Shown in pieces: positions 30,343-39,528 of a stretch of DNA of 64,000 nt. Position 1 is the stretch's first letter; the number at the start of each line of letters is the position of its first letter. Source of the DNA: Pseudomonas reidholzensis (GTDB lineage Bacteria; Pseudomonadota; Gammaproteobacteria; Pseudomonadales; Pseudomonadaceae). The stretch spans positions 1-64,000 of the forward strand of contig NZ_UNOZ01000037.1 of the NCBI RefSeq assembly GCF_900536025.1, in the 5' to 3' direction. A model generated the notes under the pieces. It was given only the letters and a program-made list of their open reading frames with translations. It was not told the origin of the DNA and did not search any database. The translations under genes were made by a program, and so were the position numbers.

Positions 30343-30685
30343 CTGCGACTTCAGGAGGCCGAACGGAGGTCTTGCGGAGTGAGGTGACGGCCATGGATGG
30401 CCGGCAAGCGCCGCGGGCCAGGAAGGCCCGTCCGGCGCGGTCCTCACGGGAGCAAGACCGGAGTGAGGGAACCCGTAGCGAAGCGAAGGGCCGGATGCAG
30501 GAGCCAAGACCTTTTGGTTACTTTTGGCTGGGCCGGCACACCGGGCGTTTGCCAAAAGTGACCCGTCGTAAGGGCGGAAGGGGCCAGTGGCCACACCACA
30601 CCCAACGGATAAGCCCAACAATCGAAACGACACAAACTAAGCGAGCTTGCTCCCCGAAGGCGCCAGCACAGACATTCGACGATGT

Positions 30686-31474
30686 CTAAAGCCGCAACTC
30701 CCCAGGAGTAAACCCGAACAGCTGCTTGAACGCCGCAATATAGGCCGAGGTGGAATCATAGCCACAGCCCAATGCCGCCTCGGTCACATTCTCCCCCGCC
30801 TCGAGTAACGCCAGCGACGACAACAGGCGCATGCGTTGTCGCCAGCTGCGAAAACTCAAACCCGTCTCACGCTGAAACAAGCGCATCAGGGTCTTCTCCG
30901 AACACCCCAGTTGCAGCGCCCATTGCTGCAGGGTCTGCACCTGATCGGGGGCGACTATCAGGCTGTTGCACAGCCGCAACAACCCAGGATGACGCGGCAA
31001 CGGCAGCGAAAACGCCACCTCCGGCAGTGCCCGCAACTGATCGAGCAACACCGCCACCAGCCGCGCCTCGGCGGTGTCGCCCTGCGCGTACTCCACCGGC
31101 AGCAGGCAGAACTGCTTGATCAGCTCGCGCGCGAGCGGTGTGACTTCCAGCACCCGGCACTGGTCCGCCGCCCACGGGCAGGCGTCGCGACGCACATACA
31201 GGCTGCGCATCTCGGCGCGCATCGAACTGGCGACGTCGTGCTCGAGGTCAGCGGGGATCCACACGCCCCATTGCGGCGGGGCGAAGTAGCTGCCATCACT
31301 GGTGTAGACGCTGAGTACACCGCTGATGGCGTAGGAGAACTGCACCCAGTCATGCCGATGGCGGGTGGTCCAGGAGCCGGCGCCGAGGCTTTCGGCGCGG
31401 GCGTAGAGGGGCCTGGGCAGGTGGTCCAGCGCTGGGATGGCGCGGGGCGCAGAAAGGTGTCCGATGCTCGCCAT
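30686..31474 (-). CDS. AraC-family transcription regulator
   Basis: 262 aa. The N-terminal cupin-type effector domain (about 20-110; RHRHDWVQFSYAISG, WGVWIPADLEHDV) is followed by a C-terminal double HTH (about 160-258) with GCSEKTLMRLFQRETGLSF and GYDSTSAYIAAFKQLFGFTPGE. It lies 45 bp downstream of the thiolase gene on the same strand and may be co-transcribed with it or control the thiolase/FabG/MaoC cluster. The effector is unknown. Confidence 0.87.
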   Translation of the reverse strand: MASIGHLSAPRAIPALDHLPRPLYARAESLGAGSWTTRHRHDWVQFSYAISGVLSVYTSDGSYFAPPQWGVWIPADLEHDVASSMRAEMRSLYVRRDACPWAADQCRVLEVTPLARELIKQFCLLPVEYAQGDTAEARLVAVLLDQLRALPEVAFSLPLPRHPGLLRLCNSLIVAPDQVQTLQQWALQLGCSEKTLMRLFQRETGLSFRSWRQRMRLLSSLALLEAGENVTEAALGCGYDSTSAYIAAFKQLFGFTPGELRL

Positions 31475-31518
31475 GGTCTGATCTTGTAGTTCTGGTCAGA
31501 CCAGCCTAACAGGTTTGC

Positions 31519-32796
31519 TCAGCGCTCAACGATCACCGTCACCCCCTGCCCGCCCGCCGCGCAAATCGAGATCAACCCGCGTCCCTTGCCGGCTGTGGCC
31601 AACAGCTTGGCCATGTTGGCCAGCACCCGCCCACCGGTCGCGGCAAACGGATGCCCCGCCGCCAGCGAGCTGCCCTTCACATTCAGCTTGGTCCGGTCGA
31701 TCGCCCCCAGCGGTGCCTCCAGCCCCAAGCGGGTGCGGCAGTAGTCGGCATCCTCCCAGGCCTTGAGCGTGCACAGCACTTGGGCGGCGAACGCCTCGTG
31801 GATCTCGTAGTAGTCGAAGTCCTGCAAGCTCAGGCCATTGCGCGCCAGCAAACGCGGCACGGCATACACCGGGGCCATCAATAGCCCCTCCTGGCCGTTG
31901 ACGAAGTCGACCGCCGCCGTCTCGCCATCGACCAGGTACGCCAGCACCGACAGGCCCTGCGCCTGGGCCCAGGCTTCACTGCCCAGCAACACCACCGAGG
32001 CACCATCGGTCAATGGGGTCGAATTGCCCGCAGTCAGGGTGCCCAGGCCACTGCGGTCGAACGCCGGCTTGAGCTTGGCCAACTGCTCCAGGGTGAGGTC
32101 AGGGCGCAGGTTGTTATCGCGGTTCAGGCCCAGGTAAGGCGTCAGCAAGTCGTCATGCCAGCCCTCGCTGAACGCTTGTGTCAGGTGCCGATGGCTAAGC
32201 AGGGCCAACTCATCCTGGGCTGCGCGTTCGATCTGCCAGGTCTGCGCCATACGCTCGCAATGCTCGCCCATCGACAGCCCGGTACGCGGCTCACCGTTGC
32301 GCGGCAGTTCCGGCTTGAGATGGCCAGGGCGCAGCTTCAGCAGCGGTTTGAGCCGTTCACCGAGGGTCTTGCCGCGATTGACCTCGAGCAAGATCCGCCG
32401 CAAGCCCTCGCTGACCCCAATGGGGGCATCCGAGGTGGTGTCGACGCCACCGGCAATGGCACTGTCGATCTGCCCCAGGGCGATCTTGTTGGCCACCAGC
32501 AAGGCCGCTTCCAGGCCGGTGCCGCAGGCCTGCTGGATGTCGTACGCCGGGGTTTGCGCCGACAGCCGCGAGCCGAGCACGCACTCGCGGGTCAGGTTCA
32601 TGTCCCGCGAGTGCTTGAGCACCGCCCCGGCCACCACCTCTCCCAAGCGCAGGCCATGCAGGCGATGGCGCTCGATCAGGCCTTCTAGGGCGGCGGTAAG
32701 CATCGCCTGGTTGCTGGCGTTGGCGTAGGCACCGTTGGAACGGGCAAAGGGGATTCGGTTGCCACCCAGGATCGCGACCCGGCGAGTTGAAGGCAT
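31519..32796 (-). CDS. Acetyl-CoA acyltransferase (thiolase)
   Basis: 425 aa. Thiolase catalytic residues are present: nucleophile Cys91 (QQACGTGLEA), His in HEAFAAQVL, His in GHPFAATGGR, and the second Cys near the C-terminus (SICAAGGQG). The length is longer than biosynthetic thiolases and fits the FadI/FadA2-like degradative type acting on 3-ketoacyl-CoA. It diverges from the FabG-MaoC operon with 118 bp between the starts. Confidence 0.9.
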   Translation of the reverse strand: MPSTRRVAILGGNRIPFARSNGAYANASNQAMLTAALEGLIERHRLHGLRLGEVVAGAVLKHSRDMNLTRECVLGSRLSAQTPAYDIQQACGTGLEAALLVANKIALGQIDSAIAGGVDTTSDAPIGVSEGLRRILLEVNRGKTLGERLKPLLKLRPGHLKPELPRNGEPRTGLSMGEHCERMAQTWQIERAAQDELALLSHRHLTQAFSEGWHDDLLTPYLGLNRDNNLRPDLTLEQLAKLKPAFDRSGLGTLTAGNSTPLTDGASVVLLGSEAWAQAQGLSVLAYLVDGETAAVDFVNGQEGLLMAPVYAVPRLLARNGLSLQDFDYYEIHEAFAAQVLCTLKAWEDADYCRTRLGLEAPLGAIDRTKLNVKGSSLAAGHPFAATGGRVLANMAKLLATAGKGRGLISICAAGGQGVTVIVER

Positions 32797-32914
32797 GCGT
32801 TATTTCCTCCTGAAACAATTTGATCCGTACAGCCTAGGTGTTTTTCGCCCATTCGAACGACCACCCGGCAAAGTTGGTCCACACTTCATTGCTTGCCTTC
32901 AGGGAGACCCGCAC

Positions 32915-34267
32915 ATGAGTGATCGCTACCTCGGCTTCGCCAACTCCAACCTCGGCCGCCGCCTGGTGGACGCCTTCGGCCTGCCCAGCCCGGCACCGCT
33001 GGAGCGCTGGCAGGCCGGGCGTCTGCGCCCGGTCGAAGGTGCCCTGGTGCTGGGTGGCGGGCCCTTGGCGAACCAGGTCGAGGCGATTGCCGCGCGGCTC
33101 ACCGACGAACTTTACAGCTTCGCCGGCACTGACCTGCAGGCGCCGGCGTGGGTGGCCGGCCTTGGACCCAAGCTCAAGGCCGTGGTGTTCGATGCCAGCC
33201 ACCTGTCCGACAGCGACCAGCTCAGCCAGTTGCGTGAATTCTTCCAACCTTTGGTGCGCAGCCTGGCGCCGAGTGCCCATGTGGTGATCCTCGGCCGCCC
33301 GCCAGAAGCCCTCGACGCGCCACTGGCCAGCGTCGCCCAGCGCGCCCTCGAAGGCTTCAGCCGCTCGCTCGGCAAGGAGCTGCGCAACGGCGCCACCGCC
33401 CAACTGCTGTATGTCGCTGAAGACGCCCACGATCAGCTCGAAGGGGCCCTGCGCTTCTTCCTCTCGCCGAAAAGCGCGTTCATCTCCGGCCAGGTGCTGC
33501 GCCTCCAAGCGTGCGCCAGCCAGGTGCAGGACTGGACCCGGCCGCTGGCCGGGCGCCGCGCGCTGGTGACCGGCGCCGCCCGTGGCATCGGCGCGGCGAT
33601 CGCCGAAACCCTGGCCCGGGACGGCGCCGAGGTGGTGCTGCTCGACGTGCCACAGGCGCAGCAGGACCTCGACGCCCTCGCCGGCCGGCTGGGTGGCCGC
33701 GCGCTGGCGCTGGACATCTGCGCCAATGATGCCGCCGCCAAGCTGCTCGAAGGCTTGCCTGAGGGCATCGATATCGTCGTGCACAACGCTGGCATCACCC
33801 GCGACAAGACCCTCGCCAACATGACCCCGGAGTACTGGGACGCGGTCATGGCGGTCAACCTCAAGGCGCCGCAGGTACTCACCCAGGCGCTGTTCGACGC
33901 CGGCGCGCTCGGCGCCGACGCACGCATTACCTTGCTGGCGTCGGTCAGCGGCATCGCCGGCAACCGCGGCCAGGCCAACTACGCCGCCAGCAAGGCCGGC
34001 CTGATCGGCCTGGCCCAGGCCTGGGCGCCGACACTGGCCGAGCGCGGCGGCAGTATCAACGCAGTCGCCCCGGGCTTTATCGAAACCCACATGACCGCCG
34101 CCATGCCCATGGCCCTGCGCGAGGCCGGCCGGCGCCTGAGTTCGCTGGGCCAGGGTGGCCAGCCACAAGATGTCGCCGAGGCCGTGGCATGGCTCAGCCA
34201 GCCCGGCTCCGGGGCGGTCAACGGCCAGGCCCTGCGGGTCTGCGGCCAGGCGTTGATGGGGGCATGA
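32915..34267 (+). CDS. High-molecular-weight 3-oxoacyl-ACP reductase (FabG4-like)
   Basis: A 450-aa short-chain dehydrogenase, about 200 residues longer than standard FabG. Residues 1-205 form an N-terminal flavodoxin-like domain, as in mycobacterial FabG4. The catalytic domain has NADH motif GAARGIGAAIAETLA, NAG in VHNAGITRD, Ser in LLASVSG and the YAASK motif. HMwFabG enzymes reduce 3-ketoacyl-CoA with NADH. The start ATG 32915 follows CAGGGAGAC. The next gene overlaps the stop by 4 bp (ATGA). Confidence 0.9.
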   Translation: MSDRYLGFANSNLGRRLVDAFGLPSPAPLERWQAGRLRPVEGALVLGGGPLANQVEAIAARLTDELYSFAGTDLQAPAWVAGLGPKLKAVVFDASHLSDSDQLSQLREFFQPLVRSLAPSAHVVILGRPPEALDAPLASVAQRALEGFSRSLGKELRNGATAQLLYVAEDAHDQLEGALRFFLSPKSAFISGQVLRLQACASQVQDWTRPLAGRRALVTGAARGIGAAIAETLARDGAEVVLLDVPQAQQDLDALAGRLGGRALALDICANDAAAKLLEGLPEGIDIVVHNAGITRDKTLANMTPEYWDAVMAVNLKAPQVLTQALFDAGALGADARITLLASVSGIAGNRGQANYAASKAGLIGLAQAWAPTLAERGGSINAVAPGFIETHMTAAMPMALREAGRRLSSLGQGGQPQDVAEAVAWLSQPGSGAVNGQALRVCGQALMGA

Positions 34268-35121
34268 GCATGAACCGCCAATGGCACGACCTGCACAGCC
34301 CCGATTCCAGCGCCAGCCTGTACCTGCGTGCGCTGGGCAAACGCAAGATCAGCGGCGATCGCTTGCCCGAGGCCGGCCTGCGCTGCCTGCTCCGGGTCCA
34401 GCCCGAGCACCTTGCCGCCTACCGCCGGCTGTGCCACTTCGCCGACGACGGCCGCCTGCCCGGCACCTACCCGCATGTGATGGCGTTCACCTTGCAACTG
34501 CAGTTGCTGACGGCGCCAGACTTCCCCTTTCCGCTGCTCGGTCTGGTCCACCTGCACAACAGCATTCAAGTCCTGCGGCCACTGGGCGGCATCGGCGGGC
34601 TGCGCTTTGCGGTGTACGCCGACAACCTGCAGGCGCATGCCAAGGGCGGCACGTTCGATCTGATCAGCGAAGCCGAGGACGGCCTGGGCCTGCTCTGGCG
34701 CGAAACCAGCCGCATGCTGGTGCGCGGCCTCAAGCTCGCAACGCAGGGCACTGAACAGGCAGAGGTCGAGCCCGGCGCGCTGGCCGAAGCCACACGCTGG
34801 TACGCCGACAGCGATATCGGCCGGCGTTATGCCAAGGTCTGTGGCGACTACAACCCGATTCACCTGAGTGCGCCGACGGCGCGGCTGTTCGGCTTCCCCA
34901 GGGCGATCGCCCACGGCATGTGGAGCAAGGCCATGAGCCTGGCCGCGCTGGGCGGCCACCTGCCTGCGGCAGGCTTCGAGTTTGCCGTGGATTTCCGCAA
35001 GCCGGTGCGTTTGCCGTCGGAGGTCGTCCTCAGTGCCAGTGCGGCAGGCCCGGCAGGTGAACTGCGACTGGACGGCCACGGTGACCTGCTGCACATGGTC
35101 GGGCGCTGGCAGACCTTGTGA
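34264..35121 (+). CDS. MaoC-type enoyl-CoA/ACP hydratase (HtdX-like)
   Basis: A 285-aa protein with a double hot-dog layout. The C-terminal half carries the hydratase-2 motif with catalytic Asp and His (CGDYNPIHLS, about residues 195-205) followed by FGFPRAIAHGMW. It is predicted to hydrate trans-2-enoyl thioesters to (R)-3-hydroxyacyl thioesters. It is translationally coupled to the FabG4-like gene. Together with the divergent thiolase these could interconvert 3-ketoacyl-CoA, hydroxyacyl-CoA and enoyl-CoA. Confidence 0.88.
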   Translation: MSMNRQWHDLHSPDSSASLYLRALGKRKISGDRLPEAGLRCLLRVQPEHLAAYRRLCHFADDGRLPGTYPHVMAFTLQLQLLTAPDFPFPLLGLVHLHNSIQVLRPLGGIGGLRFAVYADNLQAHAKGGTFDLISEAEDGLGLLWRETSRMLVRGLKLATQGTEQAEVEPGALAEATRWYADSDIGRRYAKVCGDYNPIHLSAPTARLFGFPRAIAHGMWSKAMSLAALGGHLPAAGFEFAVDFRKPVRLPSEVVLSASAAGPAGELRLDGHGDLLHMVGRWQTL

Positions 35122-35187
35122 TCGCCCCCGACGACGCTTGCTTTACATCAGGGCTAGCCGGAAGCTATGCGCCATAGGAGAGCCCTG

Positions 35188-35493
35188 ATGAACCTGCAAG
35201 AACTGACCGAACGCCTGCACCAGATCCGCGACAACAACGATTGGCGCGGATTTCACAGCCCGAAGAACCTGGCCATGGCCGCCAGCGTCGAGATGTCCGA
35301 GCTGGTGGAAATCTTCCAGTGGCTAACTGAAGACCAGTCGCGCCAACTGCCCCCCGAGCAACTCGCCCACGCCGGCCAGGAAGTCGGCGACATCGTCCTC
35401 TACCTGCTGCTGTTGTGCAGCGAGCTGGGCCTGGACATGGACCAGGTGGTACGGGCCAAACTGGCCGACAGCGAAAGGCGCTTCGCCCGATGA
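35188..35493 (+). CDS. MazG-like nucleotide pyrophosphohydrolase
   Basis: A 101-aa single-domain protein. The metal-binding signature is present as EMSELVEIFQW in the first half and EVGDIVLYLLLLCSEL in the second, the E-x-x-E ... E-x-x-D layout of MazG and RS21-C6 (dCTPase) families. Such enzymes cleanse non-canonical (d)NTPs. The start follows AGGAGAGCCCTG. The stop overlaps the start of cmoM (ATGA). Confidence 0.85.
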   Translation: MNLQELTERLHQIRDNNDWRGFHSPKNLAMAASVEMSELVEIFQWLTEDQSRQLPPEQLAHAGQEVGDIVLYLLLLCSELGLDMDQVVRAKLADSERRFAR

Positions 35494-36239
35494 ACGACCG
35501 TCACTTCGACCAACTGGCCACCCGCTTCGCCGAGAAGATCTACGGCGGGGCCAAGGGTGCGATTCGCCTTGCGGTGCTCCAGGCCGACCTGGCCGAGGCC
35601 CTGCCCGATCGCCCGCTGCGCATCCTCGACATCGGTGCTGGCCTGGGCCACATGGCCTTGTGGCTGGCCCAGCGGGGGCATCAGGTGACCCTCGCCGAGC
35701 CGGCCGCGCCGATGCTCGACGGGGCCAAGGCACGCTTCGCCGAAGCCGGCCAGAGCGCCACGTTCATCCAGGCGCCCTGGCAGGACCTGCTCGGCCAACT
35801 CACTGAACCGTACGACCTGGTGCTGTGCCACGCCGTGCTGGAATGGCTCGCCGAACCCGAGAGCATCCTGCCCGTGCTGCACCAGCTGACTGCCGCTGAC
35901 GGCTGGTTGTCGCTGGCGTTCTACAACCGTGATGCGCTGGTGTACCGCAACCTGCTCAAGGGTCATTTCCGCAAGTTGCGCAGTAATCACCTGGCCGGCG
36001 AGAAGCAGAGCCTGACCCCGCAAAAACCGCTTGATCCGCGTGAGCTGCGGGCGCAACTTGAACCGATCTGGGCGGTCGAAAGCGAGAGTGGTGTGCGGGT
36101 GTTCCACGACTATATGCCCAGGGAGTTCCAGGCCAAGGCCGAGTTGCTCGACCTGCTGGAAATGGAGCTGGCCCACCGCCGTCATCCAAGCTTCGCCGGG
36201 CTGGGCCGCTACCTGCACTGGATCTGCCGACCGCGTTGA
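35490..36239 (+). CDS. cmoM: tRNA 5-carboxymethoxyuridine methyltransferase CmoM
   Basis: A 249-aa SAM-dependent methyltransferase (former SmtA). It begins MNDRHFDQLATRFAEKIYGG, a CmoM signature. Motif I is ILDIGAGLGHMALWLA and the acidic residue is in VTLAEPA. It esterifies cmo5U34 to mcmo5U in certain tRNAs. Coupled to the MazG-like gene by a 4-bp overlap. Confidence 0.88.
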   Translation: MNDRHFDQLATRFAEKIYGGAKGAIRLAVLQADLAEALPDRPLRILDIGAGLGHMALWLAQRGHQVTLAEPAAPMLDGAKARFAEAGQSATFIQAPWQDLLGQLTEPYDLVLCHAVLEWLAEPESILPVLHQLTAADGWLSLAFYNRDALVYRNLLKGHFRKLRSNHLAGEKQSLTPQKPLDPRELRAQLEPIWAVESESGVRVFHDYMPREFQAKAELLDLLEMELAHRRHPSFAGLGRYLHWICRPR

Positions 36240-36261
36240 CCCCACCCGCCGGGAGAACCGC

Positions 36262-36894
36262 ATGCCCTACCGTCTGCTGTGCCTGGCCCTGCTGCCGTTG
36301 GCGTTGGCCGCCTGCCAGGGCAGCAACCCCTACGTCGCGGCGGGTTCGATCCCGCCCGCACCAGCCCAGGCTGCAAACACCTTCGACGCCAGCGCCTACC
36401 CGGCGCCGCCGCGCGACTATGGCCGCTACCGCAGCTGGAGCTGGCGTAACGGCCAGTTGCCCAGTGGCAGCGCCAGTGCCGACCCGGCGCAGTTGGCCGA
36501 TGCGGTCAGCGGCGCCCTCGACCAACATGGCCTGCGGCCGGCCCGCGCGGGCAACGCCGACCTGCTGGTAAGCGCCGACCTGCGCCTGGAGCGGCGCCTG
36601 CGCCAGGTGCGTGATTACGATTACGACCCTTACTACGGCGGTGGCTACCCCTATGGCGGTGTCGGTTATGGCGGCTACCGCAATGGCTATGGCGGTTACG
36701 CCAGCGTGCCGATCGTACGCACCTACGAGGTCGAGGTGATGGTGGTGCGCATCGACCTGTTCGACGCCCGCAACGGCCAGCCGGTGTGGAGCGCCAGCGC
36801 CGAAAGCGGCAGTGGCAAGGACTCGCCCCGGGATCGCGAGAGTGCCCTACGCGACTCCATAGACAAGGCACTCAGCGGCTATCCTCCCAGTTAA
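36262..36894 (+). CDS. DUF4136-type lipoprotein 1
   Basis: A 210-aa lipoprotein: signal ending in LALAAC (lipobox), then a DUF4136-like domain with YGRYRSWSWRNG at the N-terminal side and IDLFDARNGQPVWSASA later. A Gly/Tyr-rich loop (about 122-150, GGYPYGGVGYGG) interrupts the domain. It is probably anchored in the outer membrane. Paralogous to the next gene, separated by 19 bp. Function unknown. Confidence 0.82.
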   Translation: MPYRLLCLALLPLALAACQGSNPYVAAGSIPPAPAQAANTFDASAYPAPPRDYGRYRSWSWRNGQLPSGSASADPAQLADAVSGALDQHGLRPARAGNADLLVSADLRLERRLRQVRDYDYDPYYGGGYPYGGVGYGGYRNGYGGYASVPIVRTYEVEVMVVRIDLFDARNGQPVWSASAESGSGKDSPRDRESALRDSIDKALSGYPPS

Positions 36895-36913
36895 CGCTTA
36901 ACGGAGAATCATC

Positions 36914-37474
36914 ATGTTGCGTCGTCTCGTTGTGCTGTCCATCGTGCTGTTGCTGGGCGCCTGCTCGAGCAACAACGTCCAGCAGGATTTCGACGCCAGT
37001 CGTGATTTTGCCGGTTACCGCAGCTGGGCCTGGCAGGACCCCGGCTTGCAGTACCGCCCGGACGATCCGCGGATCAAGAGTGACCTGACCGAACAGCGTA
37101 TCCGCCAGGCGATCGCCGACCAGCTCGACCAGCGCGGCCTGCGCCCGGTGCAAGGCGCTGCACAGGCAGACCTGAAGGTGCGCAGCTACCTGATCGTGGA
37201 ACAGCGCCAGCAGCAGATCACCACCAATTATGGCGGTGGCTGGGGAGGCTATTGGGGCGGCTACTGGGGTGGGCCGATGTACAACGAAACCCGCAGCGTC
37301 GACTACAAGGTGGCGACCATCCAGGTCGACCTGTTCGATGGCCGCGACGGCAAGCTGGTCTGGCGTGGCAGTGCCGAGCAGATCATGAACAACTACCCGC
37401 CCAGCCCGCAGGAGCGCAATGCCGCGATCCAGAAGACCGTGGCGCAGGTGTTGAGCCAGTACCCGCCGCATTGA
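36914..37474 (+). CDS. DUF4136-type lipoprotein 2
   Basis: A 186-aa lipoprotein (lipobox LLLGAC). It has the same domain as its neighbour: FAGYRSWAWQDPG near the N-terminus and VDLFDGRDGKLVWRGSAEQ near the C-terminus. A Gly/Trp-rich insert GGGWGGYWGGYWGG sits at the place of the Gly/Tyr loop in the first copy. Tandem duplication is likely. Function unknown. Confidence 0.83.
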   Translation: MLRRLVVLSIVLLLGACSSNNVQQDFDASRDFAGYRSWAWQDPGLQYRPDDPRIKSDLTEQRIRQAIADQLDQRGLRPVQGAAQADLKVRSYLIVEQRQQQITTNYGGGWGGYWGGYWGGPMYNETRSVDYKVATIQVDLFDGRDGKLVWRGSAEQIMNNYPPSPQERNAAIQKTVAQVLSQYPPH

Positions 37475-37572
37475 GCCACGCGGCCGGCAGAGCAGGCAAC
37501 TTGCCATTAGCTTGACTACACTCCAGGCACCGCCGCCACGCTGCATGGCTAATGGTCGGCAAAGGAGTGCCC

Positions 37573-39528
37573 GTGGTTACCCGTTCCGCTGTGCGCCAAC
37601 GGGGTGCGATCGGCTTGATGGCCGCGATCACCCTTGGCCTGGCCCTGCTGTTCATGCTGTTGGTGGTCGACAGCGGCAGGCTCTACCTGGAACAACGCAA
37701 GCTCCAGCGCATCGCCGACATGGCGGCGCTGGAAGCCGCCGGGCAATATGCCGTATGTACCGGCACCGGCCCGCAGGCCACCGCCATCGCCCGCACGGCG
37801 GCCACGCGCAACGGCCATCTACCGGGCGACCCGCTGCAAGCCAGCTGCGGCTACATGCAGACGGGCGCCAACAGCACACGGGCGTTTACCAGCGACAACG
37901 CGCGCAACGAAGTGATCAAGGTCGATGTGCGCCACACCGTGGCCACCAGTGTTGCAGCCGGCGTGTTTGCCCTGGTGCAGAACGGCAACCTGCCATTGAC
38001 CACGACCCTTCATGCCAGCGCGGCAGCCGCGCTGCCGCTGCCGCCGCAGGCCATGCTGCGCATCCGCACGACCCTGGCCAGCGTCAATACGCAACAGTCG
38101 GTTCTCCTCGACGCGCTGCTCGGTGCCCTGGGCAGCAGCACCAAACTGGAGCTGCTCGGCTGGCAGGGCATCGCTTCTGCGGACATCAACCTGCTCAAGT
38201 ACCTCGATCAACTGGCCATCGACCTGGGCGTGAAGGTCGGTGACTACGACAAGGTGCTCAGCGCCGATGCCACCATCAGTAAGCTGCTCGACGCGGCGGT
38301 CAAGGTGCTGCAACAGAGCGGTGCGTTCGCCGATGCGGCGACCAGCCTGGGCAAGCTGAGCCTGGGCACTGCCAATGGCACGGTTTTGCACCTGGGTGAG
38401 TTGCTCGATATCCAGAACGGCACCGCACAGGCCGGGCTGGACACCAGTATCCAGCTGCTGCAGCTGGTGCAAGGTGTGATCCAGCTGGCGGCCAGTGAGA
38501 GCGCGGCCACCGCCGACCTGCCAATCAGCGTGCTGGGCCTGGTCAATGGCCGGGTGCGGATCAAGGTCATCGAGCCGCAGCAGATCTCGGCGGTGGGCGA
38601 CCCGAGCAAGGACACCCTCGAAGTGCATACGGCGCAGATCCGGGCGATGATCTCACTCGACCTGCCGCTGCTGACGCTGCTGGGCAACCTGCTCAACGAT
38701 GTACTCGCGCTGGCAGCGCCATTGACCAACATCGTCAATAACCTGCTCAGCCTGAATCTGGGCGCCACGCTGAATTCAGTGGTATGCCTGCTGGGCGTAC
38801 CTTGCGACGTCATCAGCATCAAGTTGCTGGATACCCAGGTACGCATCGACATCGGGCTGGAGGCCGCCGAAGCGACTACCCGACTCGACCCGGCGGCGTC
38901 AGACACGTTCAGCTGCTCGCCGAAAAGCATCAAGGCGCTGACACGCAAATCGGCGGTAAAACTGGCCGTGGGCAAGTTCGACTCGCCAGATGCGTTCTTC
39001 ACCCAAGGCACGACCGCGGTCAAGGCCGTGCCCTTGATAGATATCGGCACCCAGCGCTGCAGCAAACTTCTGGGCCTGGGCGGCAGCACGTCGTGCGCCG
39101 CCCGCATACCCTATGCAGCGGGGGGTATCGGCATACGGGTAGACAGCAAGGTACTGGGCAGCGGTCCAGTGGACCTCGGATTACTGTTCAACGGCACCAG
39201 CGCCCCTCCCAACATCGGCCTTCCTGCGGCGTACTTGCCGATGGCCGATACACTGGTGGTGTCGAGCCTCGGCGACACCTTGATGGGCGTTCATCTCGAA
39301 GCCTACAAACCCACCGTCAATAGCGGCCTCGGGCAGATAATGGTGCTCACTGCCGGCCTGCTCGACATCGTCAAGAACACCCTCCAACCGATCATCAAGG
39401 GCCTGCTCAGCAACTTGCTGGACCCGCTGATCAACACCCTGCTCAAGGTCCTGGGCATCGACCTGAACAACGCTGAAGTCGGCGCCAACCTGACCTGCTC
39501 CGGGAGCCGTGCTCAGTTGATCATGTGA
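37573..39528 (+). CDS. tadG: Tad pilus-assembly protein TadG
   Basis: About 651 aa from a GTG at 37573, chosen because AAAGGAG lies 5 nt upstream. The N-terminus has the TadE/G-like segment QRGAIGLMAAITLGLALLFM, a single TM helix with a pseudopilin-like Gly-Ala-Ile start, followed by RLYLEQRKLQRIADMAALEAA. The large remainder is periplasmic with few repeats and paired cysteines. It is set apart from the main tad operon on the opposite strand. The 3' end overlaps the convergent pprA by 16 bp. Confidence 0.85.
   Translation: MVTRSAVRQRGAIGLMAAITLGLALLFMLLVVDSGRLYLEQRKLQRIADMAALEAAGQYAVCTGTGPQATAIARTAATRNGHLPGDPLQASCGYMQTGANSTRAFTSDNARNEVIKVDVRHTVATSVAAGVFALVQNGNLPLTTTLHASAAAALPLPPQAMLRIRTTLASVNTQQSVLLDALLGALGSSTKLELLGWQGIASADINLLKYLDQLAIDLGVKVGDYDKVLSADATISKLLDAAVKVLQQSGAFADAATSLGKLSLGTANGTVLHLGELLDIQNGTAQAGLDTSIQLLQLVQGVIQLAASESAATADLPISVLGLVNGRVRIKVIEPQQISAVGDPSKDTLEVHTAQIRAMISLDLPLLTLLGNLLNDVLALAAPLTNIVNNLLSLNLGATLNSVVCLLGVPCDVISIKLLDTQVRIDIGLEAAEATTRLDPAASDTFSCSPKSIKALTRKSAVKLAVGKFDSPDAFFTQGTTAVKAVPLIDIGTQRCSKLLGLGGSTSCAARIPYAAGGIGIRVDSKVLGSGPVDLGLLFNGTSAPPNIGLPAAYLPMADTLVVSSLGDTLMGVHLEAYKPTVNSGLGQIMVLTAGLLDIVKNTLQPIIKGLLSNLLDPLINTLLKVLGIDLNNAEVGANLTCSGSRAQLIM

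Larger units (their letters stand above)
29828..30585. repeat. Nested inverted-repeat island sharing the unit at 59-349
   Basis: The left outer arm begins at 29828 with the same GGCCCCTTCCGCCCTTACGG and T/A-rich block found at 59. The inverse copy ends at 30585 and is more diverged; its T/A block is replaced by TTGGTTACTTTTGGCTGGG. Inside, 30002-30049 and 30345-30392 are reverse complements at about 45 of 48 positions. A REP pair lies between them. The structure looks like layered insertion or recombination of Pseudomonas extragenic palindromes. Confidence 0.85.
29734..30685. other. Gene-free repeat island (952 bp)
   Basis: No believable gene. Contents from left to right: the terminator above, the left outer arm (from 29828), a middle arm 30002-30049, a REPIN 30113-30206, a short tandem repeat near 30285-30342, the inverse middle arm 30345-30392 and the right outer arm ending at 30585. 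The short open frames inside are translations of repeats. Confidence 0.8.
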
